Shown: in pieces, positions 1-5,448 of the stretch | Numbering within the stretch: the first letter of the stretch is position 1 | Layout: the number at the start of each line of letters is the position of its first letter | DNA from: Candidatus Scybalomonas excrementavium | GTDB taxonomy: Bacteria > Bacillota > Clostridia > Lachnospirales > Lachnospiraceae | Length of the DNA: 7,264 nucleotides | Assembly: GCA_017694765.1 (NCBI GenBank) | Contig: JADIML010000259.1 | Span: forward strand, 1 to 7,264 | Reading direction: 5' to 3' | Notes under the pieces: model-generated | Told to the model about the DNA's origin: nothing | Database searches by the model: none | Seen by the model: only the letters and a program-made list of their open reading frames with translations | Position numbers and translations under genes: made by a program

Positions 1-8
1 TCACCTCA
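1..8 (-). promoter_or_regulatory. Ribosome binding site of the next gene (outside window)
   Basis: The minus strand ends TTGAGGTGA at the window edge, a good Shine-Dalgarno followed by the window boundary. The coding region must start within a few bases beyond base 1. In related operons this gene is a small conserved flagellar operon protein or flgE (hook). That identity is inferred from gene order only. Confidence 0.55.
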
Positions 9-39
9 ATAAGATTGTATCATAATCTATGAATAACTT

Positions 40-67
40 CTATATTTTTATAGATATTTATAGATTT
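40..67 (-). repeat. AT-rich direct and inverted repeat downstream of flgD
   Basis: On the plus strand TTTATAGAT occurs at 47-55 and again at 57-65, a 10-base period. CTATA-TTTT-TATAG forms a 5-base inverted repeat at 40-53. All pairs but one on each side are A-T and no T-run follows, so this is unlikely to terminate transcription. It may only reflect base composition. Confidence 0.4.
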
Positions 68-70
68 ATA

Positions 71-607
71 TTAACTGTTAGTTACCTCTGTTGAAGTCGT
101 AGCATCTTCTTTACTACTATCTATATTATTATTTGTATCATGATTGGTTCCATTATTGGTGCTATCATTAGTCGTTTCTTTTGTATTTCCAACTACCATA
201 ATGCTTGATAAGCTATACGGAATACCATCCACATAAACCATTGGAGAATCACCATAAAGACTAACACCTGTTACAACACCTTGCTGTCTTGTCACTTCGC
301 CAGTCGTCTGATTAGCAACAGCAACTTCTACTTCTTTTCCAACCATACCAACAGCATATGTTGTTGTACTCACTTGAGATAATGTATTCATTGCCTCAAT
401 TGTCGCCATCTGTGTAAGCTGTGCCATCATTTCACTATTGCTCATAGGATTACTAGAGTCTTGATACCGTAACTGTGCTGCTAATAATTGAAAATAGTCA
501 TCCATTGTTAAGGTGCTTTTTCCTGTTGTCTTATTCGTTTGCAGACTATAATCATTCGATGTACTTGTTGTACGTGCATAATTACTAATATTTGAAATTG
601 TGGACAT
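71..607 (-). CDS. flgD: FlgD, flagellar hook-capping/scaffold protein (short form)
   Basis: FlgD is exported to the tip of the growing rod and hook, where it caps the structure and lets FlgE subunits assemble. The product is 178 residues, shorter than the roughly 230 of enterobacterial FlgD. Residues 1-30 are Ser/Thr/Asn-rich, as expected of an export-competent N-terminus. The diagnostic FlgD core is 34-90: TMDDYFQLLAAQLRYQDSSN, then PMSNSEMMAQLTQMATIEAM (compare the family pattern FLKLLxxQLxxQDPxxPMxxxExxxQLAQFSxxE). Residues 90-140 (GKEVEV, then GVVTGVSLYGDSPMVYVDGI and YSLSSIMVVG) look like the small beta/tudor-like half of the cap domain. The second, fibronectin-like half of longer FlgD proteins is absent. 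It is replaced by a 38-residue Asn/Thr/Ser/Asp-rich tail (141-178). The gene follows fliK, as usual. Confidence 0.94.
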   Translation of the reverse strand: MSTISNISNYARTTSTSNDYSLQTNKTTGKSTLTMDDYFQLLAAQLRYQDSSNPMSNSEMMAQLTQMATIEAMNTLSQVSTTTYAVGMVGKEVEVAVANQTTGEVTRQQGVVTGVSLYGDSPMVYVDGIPYSLSSIMVVGNTKETTNDSTNNGTNHDTNNNIDSSKEDATTSTEVTNS

Positions 608-612
608 CTTGT

Positions 613-620
613 ACCTCCTT
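613..620 (-). promoter_or_regulatory. flgD ribosome binding site
   Basis: AAGGAGGT on the minus strand lies 5 bases before ATG 607. It is a near-ideal Firmicutes Shine-Dalgarno and fixes the flgD start. Its position 6 bases downstream of the inverted repeat means a hairpin there could affect its exposure. Confidence 0.85.
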
Positions 621-626
621 ACTCGA

Positions 627-649
627 TTTCATTCCTATAGGAAATGAAA
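627..649 (-). repeat. Imperfect inverted repeat upstream of flgD
   Basis: On the minus strand TTTCATTTCC and GGAATGAAA flank a TATA centre: 9 paired bases with one bulged base. In the transcript this could form a hairpin that ends just before the AAGGAGGT site. No U-run follows it in the reading direction (the next bases are TCGAGT), so it is not an intrinsic terminator. It could be an mRNA processing or stability element, or a protein-binding operator. Confidence 0.55.
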
Positions 650-685
650 AATTTTAATATTGCATGAGACAATTTAAGTTGACTT

Positions 686-1885
686 TTAAATTAATCCAAT
701 TCTTAACTGTTGTAAAAAATCCTCACGATTTCTATGCTGTAGCGCTTCATAATATCTACGCTCTTGTTCTTCTTTTTGTTGCTGACTATTTTGACTCTGT
801 CTTTGATTCTGATTATCTTCTTGCCAGCTTCTATTTTCTTGTTGATCCACTAGAATTTCTGTTGGAGCTCCTAAGTGTTTCTCCATCAGTTGCCCCATCT
901 GTTCTGCCTGACTTGTTAATAATGTTGCTGTCATACTATTGGAACAAACAAGCGAAATACTTGCCTTCCCTTGATCGTATGATATTTTCATCGCTATTTT
1001 ACCTAAATTAGCAGGCTCTAACTGAATTTCAAATTCATTTTTTTCCTGTAATCGAAGACTTTCTAATTGATTTATTAATTGTTCTGGTAATTTTTCTACT
1101 TGTGGAACTGATATCGTTACAATGCCTTCCTGATTTTCCACTCCAGTTAACACCTGATTTTGTTCAACGTTCCTTGTATGTAACGGAGCTAACTGAGAAC
1201 GATTGAAATTCACATTATCTTCTTGATAAGGAGTTTCTTCTTTCCTTACAGTTTCGCTCTCATTTGTCTGTTCTTCTATATTATGTATCATATCTTTAGA
1301 ATTGGCAAGACCTTCCTCTTTTATGTCCGTATCTTGTGTCAATATACTCTCTCCAAAGTTCTCCTTTTGTTGTCCAAGAACTCTCTCAATTTGATTTGTA
1401 TTAGAGTCATCTTCCTTCATAACGATACTTGGGCTTACAGGATCAATAGCCATCTGACTATCTACCATATTTGTAACATCTGTTACAGCCTGTTCTTCTG
1501 AAACACTTACGTCTAATCCTATATTTAAACTTTCTTCCACGAAACTATCTGAATTATTATCCCTAGGCATAGACACTTGTATTGTTTCATTCTGATTGAA
1601 AAAGGTATATAAATGTAACAAATTTTCTGCACTCTCTCTTGTTTGTGCTTCTTCTGTTTTATCACTCTGTTCTACTTCTATTTTCGTTTCTTTTGTATCA
1701 TTCTTTATTTGTGTACTTTCCTTTTGGTCTGAAGTTTGATCGCTATTATCTATTTTCCCTTGATGTTTTAACATCATTTGATCAAATACGTCACCCATAT
1801 CTTTTGACTTCATACCCTTTTTTTGTGTAGAAGCATTATTCGATATGTTAGCATTTTTTAACGTTGCAGATTGCAACATACTCAT
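686..1885 (-). CDS. fliK: FliK, flagellar hook-length control protein
   Basis: FliK is exported during hook growth, measures hook length and switches the export gate from hook to filament substrates through its C-terminal domain. From ATG 1885 the product is 399 residues. Residues 1-250 are hydrophilic, low in hydrophobics, and rich in Glu, Asp, Asn, Gln, Ser and Thr, as expected of the flexible ruler region. The conserved globular hook-length domain (Flg_hook type) is at about 260-350: VPQVEKLPEQLINQLESLRL, then EIQLEPANLGKIAMKIS (286-302, with the invariant L-x-P-x-x-L-G), then LLTSQAEQMGQLMEKHLG with its conserved short helices. The tail (351-399) is Gln/Asn/Glu-rich and ends in a short helix, FLQQLRIGLI. 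The order fliJ-fliK-flgD supports the call. The frame could be opened upstream at TTG 1912, adding 9 residues, but the ribosome binding site favours 1885. Confidence 0.94.
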   Translation of the reverse strand: MSMLQSATLKNANISNNASTQKKGMKSKDMGDVFDQMMLKHQGKIDNSDQTSDQKESTQIKNDTKETKIEVEQSDKTEEAQTRESAENLLHLYTFFNQNETIQVSMPRDNNSDSFVEESLNIGLDVSVSEEQAVTDVTNMVDSQMAIDPVSPSIVMKEDDSNTNQIERVLGQQKENFGESILTQDTDIKEEGLANSKDMIHNIEEQTNESETVRKEETPYQEDNVNFNRSQLAPLHTRNVEQNQVLTGVENQEGIVTISVPQVEKLPEQLINQLESLRLQEKNEFEIQLEPANLGKIAMKISYDQGKASISLVCSNSMTATLLTSQAEQMGQLMEKHLGAPTEILVDQQENRSWQEDNQNQRQSQNSQQQKEEQERRYYEALQHRNREDFLQQLRIGLI

Positions 1886-1893
1886 ACCCCCTA

Positions 1894-1898
1894 TCCTT
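1894..1898 (-). promoter_or_regulatory. fliK ribosome binding site
   Basis: AAGGA on the minus strand is 8 bases from ATG 1885. A second purine run, AGGGGG (1887-1892), is 7 bases from the ATG at 1879. Both support an ATG start in this region. The longer frame from TTG 1912 overlaps fliJ and has no Shine-Dalgarno nearby, so I reject it. Confidence 0.7.
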
Positions 1899-1901
1899 TT
1901 T

Positions 1902-2354
1902 CTATCGAGCAAGTAACCGTTGATTCATAACAAATTCTTCGATAAACTCTTCTTCTTTTTTTTGCACTTGAGCTTCATACTGCTCTAGCTTTTTTTCCTT
2001 TAGTTTCTCTAAAGAAGAATGTTCCTGCTTTGCAACTATCATTTCTGCTCGCTTCTTTGATTCCTCTTGGCGATACTTTAGTAAGATTTCGGATTCTTCT
2101 TTGATTTTTTCTTCCATTCTCTCTAAGTAAAGTCCCACATGACGAATAAAATTAATATTTTGTCCAGCCAATGTGGAATCTCTAAGTTCCCTTGCTGTCT
2201 TTTTCGATGAATCTCTTAAGTCTTCTATGACTTGTTCTTGTTTTCTTACTTTTTGTAAACATTGAGCATGCTCATTTTTTAAATTTCCAAGTGCTTGCTC
2301 TTTATAGTTTAACACAGTTTCTAGACTAAAGGAAAACTTTTTCATAACTTTCAT
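1902..2354 (-). CDS. fliJ: FliJ, flagellar export apparatus coiled-coil protein
   Basis: FliJ is the central-stalk-like subunit that inserts into the FliI hexamer, contacts the gate protein FlhA and helps recycle export chaperones. The product is 150 residues, the usual length, and almost entirely charged heptad-like helix (rich in Glu, Lys, Gln and Leu). It opens with KKFSFSLETVLNYKEQ, the typical FliJ start, in which FxFxLxxVLxxKE is conserved. No membrane segment or signal is visible. The start is ambiguous by three codons. The Shine-Dalgarno AGGGAG (2358-2363) is only 3 bases from ATG 2354 and 12 bases from ATG 2345, and homologues usually begin at a position like the second. An 8-A run falls at codons 131-133. 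The sequence alone is weakly diagnostic, but the place between fliI and fliK makes the call firm. Confidence 0.92.
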   Translation of the reverse strand: MKVMKKFSFSLETVLNYKEQALGNLKNEHAQCLQKVRKQEQVIEDLRDSSKKTARELRDSTLAGQNINFIRHVGLYLERMEEKIKEESEILLKYRQEESKKRAEMIVAKQEHSSLEKLKEKKLEQYEAQVQKKEEEFIEEFVMNQRLLAR

Positions 2355-2381
2355 TCACTCCCTATTAAAATCTTCCTCACA

Positions 2382-3683
2382 CTACTGTAAAATTTCTCGC
2401 ATTTTTTGCACTGACTGCTCATAAGTGAAATTACCACGAATTTCTTGTTTTAGAAATTCATTCACTTGATCAATTTTAGAAATTGCCATATCTAACTTAG
2501 GATTTGTTCCTTTCTTATATGCACCAATGGAAATTAAATCTACATTCTTTTCATATAAACTCAAAATATCACGCATACTAGATGCTAACTTCTTATGTTC
2601 ATCTGAAACAATATTATTCATCAAACGAGAAATACTCGCATTGACATCAATCGCCGGGAAATGATTGGCATTTGCAAGTTTACGACTAAGCACGATATGT
2701 CCATCTAAAATACCTCGAACAGTATCGGCTACTGGTTCATTCGTATCATCCCCTTCTACTAAGACGGTATAAACACCAGTAATAGAACCATTTTTAAACT
2801 TTCCACTACGCTCTAGTAGCTTTGGAAACTCTGCATAAATCGAAGGGGTATATCCTCTTGCAACTGGTGGTTCTCCAATGGCAAGCCCAATCTCCCTTTG
2901 TGCCATCGCAAAACGTGTTAAAGAATCCATCATAAGCAGAACATCTTTTCCTTGATCTTTAAAATATTCTGCTATCGTTGTTGCCACCATCGGACATTTC
3001 ATACGAAGCATCGCTGGTTGATCCGAAGTTGCAACGACTAGAATCGAACGCTTTAATCCTTCTGGTCCTAGATCTTTTTCAATAAACTCTCGAACCTCGC
3101 GACCACGCTCTCCAACAAGCGCAATCACATTAATATCTGTCTTCACATTTTTGGCAATCATTCCAAGCAATGTACTCTTTCCGACACCACTACCAGCAAA
3201 AATACCGATACGCTGTCCTTTTCCAATGGTATTTAACCCATCTATCGCTTTAACACCAAATTCTAACTGTTCATCAATGGGCGGACGATCTAATGGATTG
3301 ATTTTGGGACTTTCTACATAATAGTATCGTTCTGATTCAAAAGGTCCTAAACCATCCATCGGTCTTCCCATTGCATCAATAATTCTTCCTCTAAGAAATT
3401 CTCCAACTGGAATTTTCAATCTCTTTTTTGTATTCCTTACAAAACTCCCTGATGAAATCCCACTCATACTTTCATATGCCATAAGCTGAATTTTATCCTC
3501 TTTAAATCCAACAACTTCTACTGGAATTTGCTCTCTTTTTTCTTCATTATAAATATAAGCAATATCTCCAATACTGGCTCTACCTCCAGAGGCTTCAATT
3601 GCCATTCCGACAATATTTTCAATTTTTCCTATATGACTTACAGTATCTGACTTCATAATTAAGCTCGGAAGGTTTTGAAACAT
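2382..3683 (-). CDS. fliI: FliI, flagellum-specific type III export ATPase
   Basis: FliI is the cytoplasmic ATPase of the flagellar export apparatus, related to the F1 beta subunit. It works with FliH and FliJ to feed rod, hook and filament subunits into the export gate. The product is 433 residues, full length. The N-terminal beta-barrel domain spans about 15-90. The catalytic domain contains Walker A GSGVGKST (164-171), with Lys169 and Ser/Thr170-171, then ALVGERGREV (188-197), which includes the conserved catalytic Glu and Arg. Walker B is VLLMMDSLTRFAMAQREIGL (248-267), with Asp253. Next come GEPPVARGYTPS (270-281) and the type III-specific stretch VLVEGDDTNEPVADTVRGIL (307-326). A helical C-terminal domain follows (about 360-433). 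Every motif is intact, so the enzyme should be active. The start has an excellent Shine-Dalgarno. A gap of 27 bases separates it from fliJ. Confidence 0.98.
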   Translation of the reverse strand: MFQNLPSLIMKSDTVSHIGKIENIVGMAIEASGGRASIGDIAYIYNEEKREQIPVEVVGFKEDKIQLMAYESMSGISSGSFVRNTKKRLKIPVGEFLRGRIIDAMGRPMDGLGPFESERYYYVESPKINPLDRPPIDEQLEFGVKAIDGLNTIGKGQRIGIFAGSGVGKSTLLGMIAKNVKTDINVIALVGERGREVREFIEKDLGPEGLKRSILVVATSDQPAMLRMKCPMVATTIAEYFKDQGKDVLLMMDSLTRFAMAQREIGLAIGEPPVARGYTPSIYAEFPKLLERSGKFKNGSITGVYTVLVEGDDTNEPVADTVRGILDGHIVLSRKLANANHFPAIDVNASISRLMNNIVSDEHKKLASSMRDILSLYEKNVDLISIGAYKKGTNPKLDMAISKIDQVNEFLKQEIRGNFTYEQSVQKMREILQ

Positions 3684-3689
3684 TTGATT

Positions 3690-3696
3690 CCTCCTT
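3690..3696 (-). promoter_or_regulatory. fliI ribosome binding site
   Basis: AAGGAGG on the minus strand lies 6 bases before the fliI ATG, in the 14-base gap after the fliH stop. It is one of the two strongest sites in the window, with that of flgD. Confidence 0.8.
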
Positions 3697-3697
3697 G

Positions 3698-4447
3698 CTA
3701 TACTTTTGCATTATTAATAATATCTTTTATATTTTCTAACTGTGTTGGAACGCTAATATCAATAATCTCTCCTGGAAGCTCTACAATACAAGTTCCTTGC
3801 TCTTCTTTATCCATCACAATTAATTTAATATTATCGGATAAATAAGAAAGTTCACTCGCTAATAAGCTATCTACTTCAAGTAACTTCTCATAATCATAAC
3901 GTGCAATATAAATCTTGACCCATTCTGTCTTCTTCAATTTATCTGTTGCTGAAATAATCATTCGCTTTATAATTTCTCCACTCGACTTCAAGCTCGTTTG
4001 AATAATCTTTTCAGCAACAGCAATCGTTACAGCCTTAATGTCATCAATATACTGCTCCATACAATGATCTTTTGCATGCCTTACATCTTCTGTAATTGTT
4101 TGTAATTCTGTTGTCCAATCTTCTATCTCTTTTTTTAACTCTTCCTCATGATCAAGGTATGCTTGTTTTGTTCCATTTTCATAGCCTTCTTCATATCCAA
4201 GCCTCTTGCCTTCTTCATACGCACTATTTTTCAAATGCTCTGCTTCTACTTTAGCAGACTCTAAAATTTTAGCTGCTTTTTCTCTTGCTGCTTCGATATA
4301 TTGGTTTGCCGTTTCTCTTGCAAATAATGCTTCCTCTTCACCAAACAACTCTTCTTGTATGATTGGCTCTTCTTCTTTTTCATAGGCTTGCTTAAATTCA
4401 TAAAGGGAAATCTCTCTTTGTCCAACATCTTTAATAATACTAGACAA
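3698..4447 (-). CDS. fliH: FliH, flagellar export ATPase regulator/stator
   Basis: FliH forms the peripheral stalk of the type III flagellar export ATPase. It dimerises, binds FliI, and links it to the C ring and the export gate. The product is 249 residues. The N-terminal third is acidic and charged. Residues 45-75 look like an alanine-rich coiled coil (IEAAREKAAKILESAKVEAE). They lead into EEGKRLGYEEGYENG, with glycines at 80, 84, 88 and 92: three consecutive GxxxG repeats, a hallmark of FliH. The C-terminal FliH/YscL/V-ATPase-E-like domain spans about 130-240, with VAEKIIQ at 144-150, KIYIARYDYEKL at 178-189 and a glycine/proline-rich end (CIVELPGEIIDIS). Translation starts at a TTG with a well-placed AAGGA and overlaps the end of fliG by 8 bases. 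The neighbours fliG and fliI on either side fix the identity of this otherwise poorly conserved protein. Confidence 0.94.
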   Translation of the reverse strand: MSSIIKDVGQREISLYEFKQAYEKEEEPIIQEELFGEEEALFARETANQYIEAAREKAAKILESAKVEAEHLKNSAYEEGKRLGYEEGYENGTKQAYLDHEEELKKEIEDWTTELQTITEDVRHAKDHCMEQYIDDIKAVTIAVAEKIIQTSLKSSGEIIKRMIISATDKLKKTEWVKIYIARYDYEKLLEVDSLLASELSYLSDNIKLIVMDKEEQGTCIVELPGEIIDISVPTQLENIKDIINNAKV

Positions 4448-5447
4448 CTATATCATCCTTTCCACCTTTATTAATAATAATATCTCCTCGTTCTTCTAAC
4501 TGGCGAATCTTAGCCACAATTCTTTGTTGTGCCTCTTCCACTTCACGCAATCTAACATTTCCTAAGATTTCTAAGTCAGCTTGTACGCTCTCTGCCATAC
4601 GTGTTGACATGTTAGCAAAGAGAGCTTCTTTGATCTGTGGTGTCGTACTCTTAAGAGCATATACAAGATCGCGCATATCACATTCGCGAATAAATCTTTG
4701 GATAGAACGATTATCCAATGTAGTAATGTCTTCGAATACAAACATTTTCTTACGAATTGTTTCTGCCAACTTACCATCTCGCTTACCAAGTTCATCGAAG
4801 ATATATTTTTCGCTTCCTCGATCGAGATGATTCATAACATCAGCAATGTAATCTACACCACCAATATCTGTAAAGTCTGTTGTAACAATACCAGAGAATT
4901 TTCTCTTAATCTCTGCTTCTACAATTTTAATTGCTTCTGGAGAAGCACTTTCCATTCTAGCAATCGCTTCTACTACTTGTAACCGCTTTCTCTCTGGCAA
5001 ATCTGAAATAATTTCAGCTGCTTGCTCAGAATCAATATACGATAATACAAGAGCAATGGTTTGTGCTCTCTCTCTTGATAAAATAGAATATAAACTCTTC
5101 GTATCACTCTTTCTAATAAAACCAAAAGAACGTTGCTGTAATGTTCGATGTACTCGCTCTAATAAAGCATTGGCAGCATTGTCTCCAAAGGCTTTTTGTA
5201 ATACATTTTTCGCATATTCCATTCCACCATCGGTAACCATTTTTTGGGTCAAACAACCTTTATAGAAGTCAGATAGCACATCTTCTGTAACTTCTGCAGA
5301 TAAATGCCCAAGTTTTGCAACCTCAATGGTCAATTTTTCAATATCTTCTTGACTTAAATATTTATAAATAGCCGAAGCATTTTCTGTTCCTAGTGATACG
5401 ACTACAGCCGCTGCTTTTTGTGGTGAAGTTAAATCATTCATTCTCAT
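4440..5447 (-). CDS. fliG: FliG, flagellar motor switch/rotor protein
   Basis: FliG sits on the cytoplasmic face of the MS ring, binds FliF and FliM, and transmits torque from the MotA/B stator. From ATG 5447 the product is 335 residues, the normal length. The N-terminal FliF-binding domain is about 1-100, starting MRMNDLTSPQKAAAVVVSLG. The middle, FliM-binding armadillo domain is about 105-190, with QTIALVLSYID. A GG hinge is at 196-197. The C-terminal torque domain is about 200-335, with MFVFEDITTLDNRSIQRFI and the charged helix region NVRLREVEEAQQRI at 297-310. The usual EHPQ motif of the middle domain reads ERAQ (126-129), see findings. The open frame extends upstream to a GTG at 5468, but that codon belongs to the Shine-Dalgarno, so I chose 5447. 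The gene begins one base after the fliF stop, and its last 8 bases overlap fliH. This implies co-translation. Confidence 0.97.
   Translation of the reverse strand: MRMNDLTSPQKAAAVVVSLGTENASAIYKYLSQEDIEKLTIEVAKLGHLSAEVTEDVLSDFYKGCLTQKMVTDGGMEYAKNVLQKAFGDNAANALLERVHRTLQQRSFGFIRKSDTKSLYSILSRERAQTIALVLSYIDSEQAAEIISDLPERKRLQVVEAIARMESASPEAIKIVEAEIKRKFSGIVTTDFTDIGGVDYIADVMNHLDRGSEKYIFDELGKRDGKLAETIRKKMFVFEDITTLDNRSIQRFIRECDMRDLVYALKSTTPQIKEALFANMSTRMAESVQADLEILGNVRLREVEEAQQRIVAKIRQLEERGDIIINKGGKDDIVV
4456..4460 (-). promoter_or_regulatory. fliH ribosome binding site inside the fliG 3' end
   Basis: AAGGA on the minus strand lies 8 bases before the TTG at 4447, a standard spacing. It supports TTG as the true fliH start although fliG is still being translated at that point. 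No ATG in the fliH frame is available nearby, as the next Met is residue 130. Confidence 0.7.
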
Positions 5448-5448
5448 A

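Larger units (their letters stand above)
608..685 (-). other. fliK-flgD intergenic region with inverted repeat
   Basis: This gap of 78 bases carries the flgD ribosome binding site (AAGGAGGT, 613-620) and an imperfect inverted repeat at 627-649. I find no confident promoter or T-run terminator. Confidence 0.55.

Noticed and set aside
11..30. Short inverted repeat AGATT-(7)-AATCT downstream of flgD as a terminator
   Set aside because: The stem is only 5 bases and AT-rich with no T-run, and a ribosome binding site follows within a few bases, so transcription most likely continues.
650..685. Possible promoter in the fliK-flgD gap (TTGTCT, then TTTCAT)
   Set aside because: Both boxes match only 4 of 6 positions, and the second falls in the inverted repeat. 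A flagellar sigma-D type pattern (TAAA, about 15 bases, GCCGATAT) is not met: TAAA and GCAATATT occur but are only 9 bases apart.
664..1011. Plus-strand open frame of 115 codons opposite fliK
   Set aside because: It lies antisense to the conserved C-terminus of FliK, has no Shine-Dalgarno, and its hydrophobic Phe/Leu/Tyr content is what antisense reading of Gln/Lys/Glu-rich codons gives.
1793..1825. Slippery heptamer A AAA AAG in fliK in the correct phase for -1 frameshifting
   Set aside because: A -1 shift would add only 8 codons before a TGA, giving a useless peptide of about 31 residues. I saw no downstream stem-loop, so it is probably just Gln-Lys-Lys codons.
4172..4210. Repeated GxxxG in FliH as a novel repeat
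   Set aside because: GxxxG repeats are a known property of FliH proteins; it supports the annotation and is not new.
4571..4982. Several open frames on both strands within fliG
   Set aside because: They are alternative-frame shadows of a clearly conserved FliG, without ribosome binding sites or recognisable protein features.
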